This document shows, one piece after another, positions 7,859-16,632 of a stretch of 64,000 nucleotides of DNA. Under the pieces are notes generated by a model. That model ran no database searches and was not told the origin of the DNA. It was given only the letters and a program-made list of their open reading frames with translations. Origin of the DNA: JACVCS01 sp038328575. GTDB taxonomy: Bacteria; Planctomycetota; Phycisphaerae; Phycisphaerales; UBA1924. Where the stretch lies: contig JBBQMD010000001.1 in NCBI GenBank assembly GCA_038328575.1, forward strand, positions 186,001 through 250,000, given 5' to 3'. Each line of letters begins with the position of its first letter. Within the stretch, counting starts at the first letter, position 1. Made by a program: the position numbers and the translations under genes.

Positions 7859-10800
7859 TCACATCGGCACCTTGCTGAAGGCGTACTGCTTCGCGCTCTG
7901 AAGCGCTTCCTTCAGCTTGCTCAGGTCTGTCCCGCCGCCCTGCGCCAGGTCGGGCTTGCCCCCGCCCTTGCCGCCACACGCCGCCGCCGCCGCCCGCACC
8001 CACTCCCCCGCATTCAGCCCACGCTTCACAAGCGGATCGGGCACCGACGCCAGCATCGTGATCTTCCCCGCTGCTTCGTCAGGGCTCATCAACAGCACGC
8101 CCGCCCGCGGCAGCTTCGCACGAATCGTGTTCATCGCCGCCGTCAGGGCCTCACGATCGCTCCCGGCGTCAATCGTCGTGACAATTGTCCCGGCCATCTC
8201 AAACTCCGGCGACTCCGCGATCGAACGTGCTAGCGCCGCCACCTGCTGCGTCCGCGCGGCGCTCGCGTTCTTGTCCGCCGCCTTCATGCGTTCCTGAAGC
8301 TGCACGATCTCCGCTCGCACCTGCTGCTTCACACTCAGCGGCACCGTCAGTTGCTCCATATCCGACAGAATCCCCTTCACCTCCGCGCCAAGCTCCGACT
8401 CGTTCAGCGCCGCCGCCCCCTTGACGCGGTCCATCAGCGCGCGCCCGGACTGGATCGCCGCCATCGCCGGCACACCCGTCACGCCGATCAACCGCCGGAT
8501 CCCCTTGGCCACACCCTCTTCGCCGACGATCGAGAAACTCTGGATCTCTCGCGTGTTGGCGACGTGCGTGCCGCCGCAGAACTCGCTGCTGACTTTGACC
8601 GCCTTTGCGTCATCGTCCTCGCGCAGCATGTCGTCCACCTTCCGCCCGATGCTCACGACGCGCACCGGATCGGGGTACGCCTCGCCGAAGACCGCGCGCA
8701 AGCCCTTGATCTTGCGGGCCAGCTCGAGTGGCGTCACCTGCGCAAACACATCGAGGCCCGCCGCGACGCTCTCGCTGACCTGGCGATCAATCTGCGCGAT
8801 CTCCTCGGGCGTCACCGGGCGCGACAACGAGAAGTCAAAGCGCAGCTTGTCAGGCCCAACCTGCGAGCCCTTCTGATCCAGCCCCTCGCCCGCGACCGTC
8901 CGCAGTGCCAGATTCAGCAAGTGCGTCGCGGTGTGATTCGCCTGCACACAGTCGCGCCGCGTGCTGTCAAGGCTGAGCGTCACCATGTCGCCCACGCGGA
9001 TCTGGTGGGTCGTCATGCGTCCGACGTGCAGGACGTACCCCGCATACGTCTGGACATCCTCAACCCGAAACTCCCCGCCCGCGCCCATCGCGACTTCCTG
9101 GCGCACCTGGCGAGCCGCGCTGAGCCGCCCGTGATCGGGCACCTGCCCGCCCATCTCCGCGTAGAAGTTTGTCCGGTCCAGCACCAGGCCCATCTGGTGC
9201 ATCCCCGCCGTTGACGCGTTGGCAGTGTCATCAAAGTTCTGGCCGTTCCAGATGGCTTTGACCGTCGCGCGAATCTCGCGCCCGTGAAACTTGTCGCTGT
9301 CGTCCGTCGGCTCGACGCCCATCGCCTTCAATCGCGCGATCGCGTCTGGTGGGAGCACGAGCCCCTGCTCGGCCCCGAACTTGCCGCCCGCACGCGCCTT
9401 GTCGCGAGCCTGTTCCATCAGCTTCTCAAACCCCGCCATGTCCACGCGCAGCCCGCGCTCCTCCGCCATCAGGTTCGTCAGGTCGATGGGGAATCCATAC
9501 GTGTCGTAGAGTTTGAAAGCATCCTCGCCGGTGATGCCGCGCGTTGGGGCGTAGTGCGCATCGGCCCATTCGGGCGTGATGTCGCGCAGGACCCGTTGGT
9601 CCATCAGCTTGTGCCCGTCCTTCTGGTGGATCGCGATCGTCCATCCGCCCTGGTCGCGATTCGCACTCGTCTCGCCGCCGGCGATCTGCAAGTGCGGGAT
9701 CAGCCGGGCGCGCTTGAACGCCTCGACGCACGCCTCGTCGAACAGCACGATGCCGCGCGCCAGCGTGCGCCCGAAGCTCTCTTCCTCTTCGCGGATGATC
9801 TCCATCACGCGCCTAGGGTCCTTGCGCAGCTCGGGGAAGAACTCGCCAAAGTTCTCCGCGACCGTGTTTACCAGCGGGTGAAAGAAGCCGATCTTCGCGC
9901 CCAGCATCTGGTTGCCATAGCGGATTGCGCGGCGCAGAATCCGGCGCAGCACGTACCCGCGCCCCTCGTTGCTGGGCGTCGCGCCGTCGGTGATCGCGAA
10001 CGTGAGCGTGCGGATGTGATCCGCGATCACGCGATACGCCGTGTCGCTCCCGTCCTTGTCCGCTGCGCCCAATCGCCCGGTGTACGGCTTGTGCGCCTTG
10101 GTGGTCTTCTCGATCGCCAGGAACAGCGGCGCGAATACGTCGGTGTCGTAGTTGCTGCGCACGTTCTGCAGCACGCTCACCAGCCGCTCAAAGCCCATCC
10201 CCGTGTCCACGTGCTTGCTCGGCAGCGGCTTCAGCGCCCCACCCTGCTCCCTGTTGAACTGGATGAACACGTGGTTCCAGATCTCCAGCACGTCCGGATC
10301 GCCGGAGTTCACCATCGCGCTGGCGTCGCGCCCGCCGATGCGGTCGTAGTGGATCTCGCTGCAAGGCCCGCAGGGCCCAGTATCCCCCATCTCCCAAAAA
10401 TTGTCCTTCATGTTCCCGGGCAGCACCCGCCCCGGACCAAGCAGCGCTTCCCACAGCGCCTTGGACTCCACGTCTGGCTCCAGCCCGCTCTTCGGATCGC
10501 CCTTGAAGTACGTCGCGTACAAGCGATTGACATCAATCCCATACACCTTTGTCAGCAGCTCAAAGCCCCACTGGATCGACTCCTGCTTGAAGTAGTCGCC
10601 AAACGACCACGTCCCCAGCATCTCGAACATTGTGTGGTGATACGTGTCCTTGCCCACGTCCTCCAGGTCGTTGTGCTTGCCGCCGGCGCGGATGCACTTC
10701 TGGCTGTTCACCGCGCGCATTAGCTTCCCCATCGGGGTTGACGGGTCCGCCTGCCCAAGAAAAATCGGCTTGAACTGATTCATCCCCGCGTTGGCAAACA

Positions 10801-10915
10801 GCAGCGTCGGGTCCTCATGCGGCACCACCGGCGAGCTCGCGACAAACGTGTGCCCGTGCTTCTTGGCATAAAAGTCCATGAACACGCGCCGGATCTCAGA
10901 CGAAGTCAATGGCAT
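7859..10915 (-). CDS. alaS: alanyl-tRNA synthetase, enlarged by a central insertion
   Basis: This class II aminoacyl-tRNA synthetase charges tRNA-Ala in the cytosol. The 1018 residues are about 140 more than the E. coli enzyme. The catalytic domain begins with SSEIRRVFMDFYAKKHGHTFVASSP and includes MFEMLGTWSFGDYFK and DTGMGFERL. The editing domain has HTATHLL and the CGGTH zinc-binding motif. The C-Ala domain ends with the conserved GGKGGGKPDLAQGGG. A segment of about 60 residues (401-461, bases 9533-9715) interrupts the region just before the conserved EDAFKLYDTYGFP. The start at 10915 (MPLTSSEIRR) is preferred to the longer start at 10942. The F0 genes follow closely on the same strand. Confidence 0.97.
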   Translation of the reverse strand: MPLTSSEIRRVFMDFYAKKHGHTFVASSPVVPHEDPTLLFANAGMNQFKPIFLGQADPSTPMGKLMRAVNSQKCIRAGGKHNDLEDVGKDTYHHTMFEMLGTWSFGDYFKQESIQWGFELLTKVYGIDVNRLYATYFKGDPKSGLEPDVESKALWEALLGPGRVLPGNMKDNFWEMGDTGPCGPCSEIHYDRIGGRDASAMVNSGDPDVLEIWNHVFIQFNREQGGALKPLPSKHVDTGMGFERLVSVLQNVRSNYDTDVFAPLFLAIEKTTKAHKPYTGRLGAADKDGSDTAYRVIADHIRTLTFAITDGATPSNEGRGYVLRRILRRAIRYGNQMLGAKIGFFHPLVNTVAENFGEFFPELRKDPRRVMEIIREEEESFGRTLARGIVLFDEACVEAFKRARLIPHLQIAGGETSANRDQGGWTIAIHQKDGHKLMDQRVLRDITPEWADAHYAPTRGITGEDAFKLYDTYGFPIDLTNLMAEERGLRVDMAGFEKLMEQARDKARAGGKFGAEQGLVLPPDAIARLKAMGVEPTDDSDKFHGREIRATVKAIWNGQNFDDTANASTAGMHQMGLVLDRTNFYAEMGGQVPDHGRLSAARQVRQEVAMGAGGEFRVEDVQTYAGYVLHVGRMTTHQIRVGDMVTLSLDSTRRDCVQANHTATHLLNLALRTVAGEGLDQKGSQVGPDKLRFDFSLSRPVTPEEIAQIDRQVSESVAAGLDVFAQVTPLELARKIKGLRAVFGEAYPDPVRVVSIGRKVDDMLREDDDAKAVKVSSEFCGGTHVANTREIQSFSIVGEEGVAKGIRRLIGVTGVPAMAAIQSGRALMDRVKGAAALNESELGAEVKGILSDMEQLTVPLSVKQQVRAEIVQLQERMKAADKNASAARTQQVAALARSIAESPEFEMAGTIVTTIDAGSDREALTAAMNTIRAKLPRAGVLLMSPDEAAGKITMLASVPDPLVKRGLNAGEWVRAAAAACGGKGGGKPDLAQGGGTDLSKLKEALQSAKQYAFSKVPM

Positions 10916-10990
10916 AAGTCTTCCCTCAAAGTTCAATGCCACGCATCGTAGCGAACACGCCTGCCCCGGCGCACTCGAAGCACCCGGTTT

Positions 10991-12562
10991 CTATCGCTCG
11001 GCCTTCACCAGCGTCACGCTCGCCTGCCCCGTCACCCGCCCACCCGCGCCGCGCCGGAACGCCACCTTCACAATCTCCCCCGCTTTCCGCCCGCTCATGG
11101 CCTGCGCAAACTCCGAGTAATCACGCACCGGCACCCCGTCGATCGACGTCAGCACGTCCCCCAGCCGCAGGCCATCCAGCTTGCCGAACCCCGCCGGGAC
11201 CTCCGTGATCCGCAGCCCGTCCCCCGCCTCGTCCAGCGTCACCGGCAGGCTCACCTCGCTGCCTCTCGACGCATCCGGCGCCTCCGGCAGCGCGTTGACC
11301 CAGGATCGCCAGTTGCGCTCGATCTCTTTGACCGGCAGCTCGAACGCCGCCTCCATCGCCTTGACGCCGTGCGGGTCAGCCTCCCCGCCCTTCAGATACT
11401 CGCCGTACCACGCCCGCAGCTTCCCCTGCTCATACATGAACAAAATGATCCCTCGCGCCGTCGCATAGTTCGCCAGCCCTCGCGAGCTCCCAAACTTTTC
11501 CGCCGAGAGCGCGTGCAGCTCTTCCCACTTTGGCAACCGCCCCGACTGGCTCATCCGCTTCAACATGTTTGTCCGCCAGCTCGCCCTGGGCGTCCACGAC
11601 CCATCCGCTTCTACCTTCACATCTTCCAACAGCGAGCACAGCCCCTCATGCACCCAGATGGGCTGCACGTATCCACTGCGCATCATGCTCCGCCAGTGCA
11701 CCACGTGCGAGAACTCGTGACGCAAAATCGGTCCCAGGTCCTTCGTCACCAGCTTCTTGGCCTGATGGTCGTAGATCCCCGCCACCAACAAAGTCCCGAA
11801 CCTTTCCATCGCCCAATCGCGATAGTCCTCCGGCGTCGGCAACAGCACCAGCACCCACGGATCCGGCCTTGCAACGTCCAGATTCACTAGCGCCGTGCCC
11901 TCGGGCAACACCTGTTCCTTCCAAAACCGCTCGACCCCGCGAATCTCTTTTAAGCCTGCCCGATAGCTCGCCTCCGGAAACGCGTTGAGAAACGCCAGTC
12001 GCGACGCGCCGTCCTTTTCGATGGTGTAATCGCGCCCGCCCCGCGCGAGCGTCGGCTTCAAGCGCGCGATTTTCTGCTCGATGATCCGTTCCTGGACCTC
12101 CCCCCACTTGCTGAGCAACGCGCGAAACGTCTGCGTGCCACGCATCGGCGCAAGATTCCGATCCCGCTGCATCAGGTCAAAGTCGACAAACCCGCGCTCC
12201 ACCGCCTCGCGCAGCGCCACCTCCGCCTGCTCGATCTTTGCCTGCCCCGCCAAGCACGCCGCGAGGTTGTATCGCGCCACCGGATCCCACTCATCCAGCC
12301 CGATGAGCCGCCTCACCAGTTCCTCGGCCTTCTCAAAACGCAATGCCTTGAACTCCACCAGGAACTCGCCAGTGATCCGGTCGCGCTCCGCCGCGGCCAT
12401 CCCCGAATCACGCACCGGCGCAGGCGCCGCCAGCTCCGCGCCACGCACCGCCGCCACGACACTCACCCCCATCACCCCGCAGACCGCCGCGGCGAGCAAC
12501 ACCTTCGCAGCGGTCACCCGCGAGCGCTGAACCGCCACACGCACTGACACTCGCCAGCTCAC
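10991..12562 (-). CDS. TPR / gluzincin-like metallopeptidase / PDZ protein, exported
   Basis: The 523 residues show, in order: an N-terminal hydrophobic signal or anchor (about 18-40), helical TPR-like repeats (about 65-125), a gluzincin-type peptidase segment with HEFSH at 282-286 and a downstream HEGL whose Glu306 could be the third zinc ligand, and a C-terminal PDZ domain (about 430-520, GLRLGDVLTSIDGVPVRDY). The layout fits the peptidase MA-like group of exported planctomycete proteins of unknown substrate. Its start overlaps the purN stop by 4 bases. Activity is inferred from the motif only. Confidence 0.8.
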   Translation of the reverse strand: MSWRVSVRVAVQRSRVTAAKVLLAAAVCGVMGVSVVAAVRGAELAAPAPVRDSGMAAAERDRITGEFLVEFKALRFEKAEELVRRLIGLDEWDPVARYNLAACLAGQAKIEQAEVALREAVERGFVDFDLMQRDRNLAPMRGTQTFRALLSKWGEVQERIIEQKIARLKPTLARGGRDYTIEKDGASRLAFLNAFPEASYRAGLKEIRGVERFWKEQVLPEGTALVNLDVARPDPWVLVLLPTPEDYRDWAMERFGTLLVAGIYDHQAKKLVTKDLGPILRHEFSHVVHWRSMMRSGYVQPIWVHEGLCSLLEDVKVEADGSWTPRASWRTNMLKRMSQSGRLPKWEELHALSAEKFGSSRGLANYATARGIILFMYEQGKLRAWYGEYLKGGEADPHGVKAMEAAFELPVKEIERNWRSWVNALPEAPDASRGSEVSLPVTLDEAGDGLRITEVPAGFGKLDGLRLGDVLTSIDGVPVRDYSEFAQAMSGRKAGEIVKVAFRRGAGGRVTGQASVTLVKAER

Positions 12563-13179
12563 GCGCCCTCCCGCGCCATCAGAACCGCTCGCCGCCCCTC
12601 AACCCGCACGCGCCCTTCGATCAGCGCTCGCACCGCCTCCGGATATGCGATGCACTCCTGCTCAAACACGCGCTTCGCCAGGGTCTCTGGCGTGTCATCG
12701 TCGCGCACTTCGCACGTCCGCTGCACCAGAATCGGCCCGCGGTCGTACTCGTCATCGACCACGTGGACCGTACACCCGCTCACCTTGCACCCGTGCGCCA
12801 GCACCGCCTCATGCACCCGACGCCCGTACATCCCCGCGCCCCCAAAGCTCGGCAGTAGCGCCGGGTGAACATTGACAAACCGCCCCTCATACCCCCGCGG
12901 CAGCCTCACCAGCCTCAAATACCCCGCCAGCAGCACATACTCAATCTCCGCCTCCCGCAACATCTCCTCCAGCCTCTGAGCATCAATCACCCCGGGCTCA
13001 ACGCACGTGCGATAGCCCCGCTCCCGCGCCCGCTCACACCCCGCGCACTCGCTCGAAGCAATCACCAACTCAACGCGCGCATTCAGCCCATCTCGCTCTA
13101 ACGCCTGGGCGAGATTTACCATCGTCCGGCCGCCGCCAGAAAGCATGATCGCAAGCCGCGCCGCAGAAGTGGATTCCAC
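12559..13179 (-). CDS. purN: phosphoribosylglycinamide formyltransferase
   Basis: PurN transfers a formyl group from 10-formyl-tetrahydrofolate to GAR in purine synthesis. The key residues are visible: the phosphate loop LSGGGRTM, the catalytic Asn and His in VNVHPALLP, and the Asp in VDDEYDRGPIL. The GTG start at 13179 (VESTSAARLAIMLSGGG) places the Rossmann strand at the correct distance from the N-terminus. The longest open frame, from 13257, would add 26 unlike residues. About 206 residues result, close to the E. coli 212. The stop overlaps the next gene by 4 bases. Confidence 0.93.
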   Translation of the reverse strand: MESTSAARLAIMLSGGGRTMVNLAQALERDGLNARVELVIASSECAGCERARERGYRTCVEPGVIDAQRLEEMLREAEIEYVLLAGYLRLVRLPRGYEGRFVNVHPALLPSFGGAGMYGRRVHEAVLAHGCKVSGCTVHVVDDEYDRGPILVQRTCEVRDDDTPETLAKRVFEQECIAYPEAVRALIEGRVRVEGRRAVLMAREGA

Positions 13180-13247
13180 GTCCCGAGTGTACGCTTGGGC
13201 AGCGCGACTTCCGTTCGTGCCTGGCCACGCCGAACCTATCCACCACC

Positions 13248-13303
13248 CGCCCGCCACACCCCATCACACCCCACGCGCCCGCCACACCCCATCACACCCC
13301 ACG
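13248..13303. repeat. perfect 28-bp tandem duplication
   Basis: Two identical 28-base copies (13248-13275 and 13276-13303) of a C-rich unit beginning CGCCCGCCACACCCC lie between the divergent purN and the small gene at 13329. A partial third copy may follow. The repeat falls within the shared promoter region. Two copies without spacers rule out a CRISPR array. Confidence 0.9.
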
Positions 13304-13328
13304 CGCCGCCCCATCGCTACGGTTGCCC

Positions 13329-13595
13329 ATGGCCAAGCACCAATTCCTTAACAAGGCCCAGCAGGGCATCGTCCGCCGGTTCTACGACCACAAGTCCGGC
13401 ATTCACCTGACCAAGCTTCAGGAGCTGCTCAGCGACCTCGCAGTCGCCGAGGATCCCAAAGCGATCGCCAAACTCTGGCCTCGTATCGAAGAGTACCTGG
13501 GCAAGGTCGGTGCCGAGCCCAGTGCCGTCGCCAAAGTTCTCGCCACCAAAGACCTCAAAACCCTCGCGGCCCTCATCGGCAAGCTCAGCGCCTAA
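13329..13595 (+). CDS. small conserved-looking protein of unknown function
   Basis: The 88 residues are soluble, Lys/Leu/Ala-rich and mostly helical (KAQQGIVRRFYDHKSGIHLTKLQELLSDL near the N-terminus). Coding use is good and the ATG at 13329 fits; an in-frame TTG lies six bases upstream. The Lys-rich, charge-balanced composition suggests a compact helical protein. No family was recognised. It stands alone, divergent from purN and convergent with the lipoprotein gene 18 bases downstream. Confidence 0.75.
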   Translation: MAKHQFLNKAQQGIVRRFYDHKSGIHLTKLQELLSDLAVAEDPKAIAKLWPRIEEYLGKVGAEPSAVAKVLATKDLKTLAALIGKLSA

Positions 13596-13598
13596 CCC

Positions 13599-13610
13599 CG
13601 CGCTAGCGCG
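13599..13610. other. 12-bp perfect palindrome between convergent genes
   Basis: CGCGCTAGCGCG fills most of the 18-base gap between the stops of the 88-residue gene and the lipoprotein gene. It could act as a bidirectional pause or terminator element, but no U-run flanks it. Confidence 0.3.
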
Positions 13611-13613
13611 CCC

Positions 13614-15161
13614 TCACGGCGCCGCAAACTCACCCAGATCCACCACCACGCCGTCGCCCTGGTAATAGTCCACGTTGAACCGCTTCTCGCCCACCGGTGT
13701 GATCACGATGTTCGCGCGCCCGTGCGTCATCGCAAACTGCTCATCCCCCGGCCCCGGCCCGGCGTACGTCCGATTGTTGATCCGCTGAGCATGAAAATGG
13801 TAATGCGCCAGCGCCATCGGCCCGCTCTGAAACATCTCCGCTGGCGCAACATACTCCTCATCGCCACGCCTTGCGGTGGGGCGCGGCGGATAGAGCACCG
13901 CCTCGTACCGCCCACCATCGTTCAGCTCAAGCAGCCCGCCCAGCTCCGTCGACGTGTCCTTGAGGTCGCGCTGCACCTGCTCCCAAAGCTGACCACGCAG
14001 CTTCGCATCGCTCAGCGCATCATCAATCACCAGCACCGTCAGCAGATCCGCCCACGCCAGCTTCGACCGGTGCGATTCCAGATTCTCATCCGACCACGAC
14101 TGCCCGCTGTCCTGCACGCCAACCCGCCCGTACGTCTTGCGCCCGCTCAATCGCGCTTGTAGCTCACCATAGAGCCGCTCGCGATCCGCACCGAGGCGAA
14201 GCGACTGCATCCCCTTGGCAAATCGAATCGCCTCCAGATTCCGCATCGCCACCTGCGCCTGTCGCGACGGAACCACGCTCGCCGCCGCCGTCGTCGCCTG
14301 AGTCCACCAGGCTCGCCGCGCCGGCCCGTCGCTGGCCTTCGCGCCTGACGCCCGCGTCCCGGTCTGGCCCGGCGCATCAAACGCACGCAGCTCCTGCAAC
14401 CACTCCAACTGGCTCCCGGTCAGCGGGATCGCGTGCAAGTCGCGCACGCACGCGCGCAAGTTGTCAACCAGCGCATCCGCCGGCGCCGTGTCTTCTGCCA
14501 GCATTCGCAAGCGCGTCGATCCGGTCGGGTCGATCCGCGTCAACACTTCCCACGCGCCCGTCCGTGCCCGCTGGGCCCATTGCAGATCCTGCCCGCTCTT
14601 GCCCGCTGGCGGCGTCGCAAACACGCGATACACGATCCGCTCCGCCGGCTCTCCCGGGTTCAGCTTCATCACCGCCGCCCGCTCGGCCCGCTCCGGATCC
14701 GGCTTGCCCAGGTTTCTTGCCCACGAGCGCACCAACGCCGGCGTCATCTCCTTCCACCCCAGATCCCCCGCGGTCTGCGAGATGTACGCGATCACGTCAA
14801 ACGACGGCTCCACCGGCACCATCAGCGCGAACATCTGCCGCGTGTCCGCGTGATCGACATCACCCGCGTCCTCCAGCAAAAGCTGCATCGCGCGGATCCG
14901 CATGTCCACCTGGTTTGACGACACCCACGCCAGCGGCTTCAGCCGCTCGCGTGCTTGCAGCCGATCCACCACCCGGGCCTCGTTCCATAGGTCGTCGACC
15001 GCCGCGAGCTGCTGGCGGAAGGTCAATCGCTCGTCCTTGATCCGCTGCTCCGGCGGCGCCATCGTCGGATCTGTAGAAGCAGATCGGTTCGAGCACCCCG
15101 CCACGAGCACGAGCCCAACCGCCCCGCTCACGCGAGCAACGCTCGCAAATCTGTTGCGCAT
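13614..15161 (-). CDS. predicted lipoprotein of unknown function
   Basis: The 515 residues begin with MRNRFASVARVSGAVGLVLVAGC. This is a short basic N-terminus, a hydrophobic core and a lipobox (LVAGC), so the mature protein should be lipid-anchored at that Cys. The rest is soluble with helical repeats and no recognised catalytic motif. The C-terminal 60 residues look beta-rich (ANIVITPVGEKRFNVDYYQGDGVVVDLGEF). The start at 15161 has a GGAG ribosome binding site 7 bases upstream; ATG at 15200 is an alternative. It is divergent from the NifU-like gene. Confidence 0.75.
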   Translation of the reverse strand: MRNRFASVARVSGAVGLVLVAGCSNRSASTDPTMAPPEQRIKDERLTFRQQLAAVDDLWNEARVVDRLQARERLKPLAWVSSNQVDMRIRAMQLLLEDAGDVDHADTRQMFALMVPVEPSFDVIAYISQTAGDLGWKEMTPALVRSWARNLGKPDPERAERAAVMKLNPGEPAERIVYRVFATPPAGKSGQDLQWAQRARTGAWEVLTRIDPTGSTRLRMLAEDTAPADALVDNLRACVRDLHAIPLTGSQLEWLQELRAFDAPGQTGTRASGAKASDGPARRAWWTQATTAAASVVPSRQAQVAMRNLEAIRFAKGMQSLRLGADRERLYGELQARLSGRKTYGRVGVQDSGQSWSDENLESHRSKLAWADLLTVLVIDDALSDAKLRGQLWEQVQRDLKDTSTELGGLLELNDGGRYEAVLYPPRPTARRGDEEYVAPAEMFQSGPMALAHYHFHAQRINNRTYAGPGPGDEQFAMTHGRANIVITPVGEKRFNVDYYQGDGVVVDLGEFAAP

Positions 15162-15277
15162 CGCACCGCTCCGCTTGATCAAGTTGATAACAGTCAGCAT
15201 CGCTCCGACTCTAGCAGACACCCCCACCGCCTGCCATCGCCGCCGCCACCCCGCTAGAATGAGCCGGAGCACACCCA

Positions 15278-15598
15278 ATGTCCTCGACGCCACAAACACC
15301 AAGCACTAGCGCATCCACCTCGCCCGTAGCCAGCTCACCACCCTCGACCGCGCTAACGTCCGAGAATCACTCTGTCATCGCGCGCGTCAAGAAAGTGCTT
15401 TCGCTCATCCGCCCCGCCATCCAATCCGACGGCGGGGATATCGAGTTCATCGGGATTACCCCCGATCACAAGGTCCAGATCCGCCTCCACGGCGCCTGCG
15501 TCGGCTGCCCCTCCAGCCTCATCACCCTGCGCACCGGCATCGAGCGAAATGTGCGCAATCACGTTCCTGAAATCACCGGCGTCGAAGCGGTCGAATAG
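15278..15598 (+). CDS. NifU C-terminal-like Fe-S cluster scaffold/carrier
   Basis: This 106-residue protein is made of a Ser/Thr/Pro-rich N-terminal stretch (1-28) and one NFU domain. The domain shows VLSLIRPAIQSDGGDIEFIGI and the cluster-binding CVGCPSS (Cys74, Cys77). NFU proteins bind a bridging 4Fe-4S cluster as a dimer and pass it to apo-enzymes. No other Fe-S assembly gene is nearby, so this is a stand-alone carrier. Confidence 0.92.
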   Translation: MSSTPQTPSTSASTSPVASSPPSTALTSENHSVIARVKKVLSLIRPAIQSDGGDIEFIGITPDHKVQIRLHGACVGCPSSLITLRTGIERNVRNHVPEITGVEAVE

Positions 15599-15900
15599 TC
15601 TTGTCTAGGGCGCAAAACTGACGCATTGGTCGAGGGGGTTTCCCGGCACAATCGCGGATGTTCGCAACATCTTCCGCTCGCTTTCGCGGAAGCATCCACC
15701 AGACCGCGCGCACCCCGGTCAATCTTCTAGATCTTGTTTTTCTTGCGCGAACCTTGGAGCAACTCGGCATCGTTGGCCGTTCTCCACGCACTCCACACAA
15801 TTCCCAGAGGTTCAGGCTGTCATTCGGCCCTTGCCGCGGTATATTGATCTGGATTGATCACGCGCCGCGACTTTCAAAACGGGGACAGGAGGTCCGATCT
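15599..15900. other. 302-bp region upstream of csrA, no gene seen
   Basis: No convincing gene on either strand. It holds the csrA upstream region, ending in a strong AGGAGG ribosome binding site at 15887-15892, 8 bases before the ATG. No promoter was assigned with confidence. Confidence 0.5.
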
Positions 15901-16275
15901 ATGTTGGTGTTTACTCGACGCGAGGGCGAGGAAATTGTCATCGGTGACCCCAAGAGCCCTCTTGGCGTCGTTCGCATTGCCTCCATCCGGGGTGATCGCA
16001 TCCGTATCGCCTTTGATTTTCCTCGCGAAGTGCCCGTGAATCGTCGCGAGATCGCTGACCAGATGGTCGGCGAGAAAAAAATCGTTCCCCCCGCGCAGCT
16101 CGCTCAGGGCAACGGCACCTCCGGCATCCCCGGTGGGAGCCCTCACGCCCCCACCAACGGCCAGCCCGCGCAGCCGCCGCTCCCCGCGCCACAGGCAAGG
16201 CCGCCTTACACGCCGGTGATTATCAAGCGCGACATCATCGGCTCTATCAAGCCCAAGCCCCCGTCCAACGGCTAG
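15901..16275 (+). CDS. csrA: CsrA-type translational regulator with long proline-rich tail
   Basis: CsrA binds GGA motifs in mRNA leaders and controls translation. Residues 1-58 are a full CsrA domain. MLVFTRREGEEIVIGD carries the RNA-contacting Arg pair at 6-7, and PREVPVNRREI carries the second key Arg. The protein continues to 124 residues with a Pro/Ala/Gln-rich segment (62-105) and a basic end (IIKRDIIGSIKPKPPSNG). Family members are normally 60-75 residues. The ATG at 15901 is fixed by the AGGAGG site and by the family N-terminus; an open frame extending back to 15658 is not needed. Confidence 0.9.
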   Translation: MLVFTRREGEEIVIGDPKSPLGVVRIASIRGDRIRIAFDFPREVPVNRREIADQMVGEKKIVPPAQLAQGNGTSGIPGGSPHAPTNGQPAQPPLPAPQARPPYTPVIIKRDIIGSIKPKPPSNG

Positions 16276-16632
16276 TCTCCGCGCGAGCCTCAGCTTCGTC
16301 ACCTAACCGCCACGTCAACTTCGCGCAGCACTGAGCACCCGACCAGCCTGCCGCACGCGGCGACTTCGCGTCGCGAGGTCCAAGAGTGGCCTTTGAAAGC
16401 GGACAGAACAACCATGCCCAGGACGTTCCCTGCGAGCGTCCTGGGCAATTTACTTGACCCCGACGCCTCACTGCGCTTCTATTGTCCCCCCGGCAAACTG
16501 TTTGCCCGGATCACCCCGTCCGACCGAAGTCTCGGCCACCGGACACAGATCGCCGCCAAATCGCGGCACGTCAAGCTCGCCAGCCCAGCCCTCGTGGCCG
16601 AGGCCCGACGCTTGATGACGGAGGTACGTTTC
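16276..16632. other. csrA-rpsD intergenic / rpsD leader region
   Basis: The 357 bases between csrA and rpsD contain no convincing gene. They hold the 10-bp hairpin described separately and, just after it, a sigma70-like pair (TTGACC near 16452 and TCTATT about 18 bases later). That pair could drive rpsD, leaving a leader of about 150 bases. No known ribosomal-protein leader structure was recognised. Confidence 0.4.
16416..16446 (+). terminator. hairpin with 10-bp perfect stem after csrA
   Basis: GCCCAGGACG and CGTCCTGGGC pair perfectly around an 11-base loop, followed by AATTTACTTG. The stem is strong but the T-run is poor. It may end csrA transcription or be a control element in the rpsD leader. 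Confidence 0.45.

Noticed and set aside
9284..10723. 479-residue open frame opposite alaS
   Set aside because: Arg/His/Leu-rich translation with no family features; a mirror of the GC-rich alaS codons.
13248..13303. Possible CRISPR array
   Set aside because: Only two direct copies with no spacer between them and no cas genes nearby.
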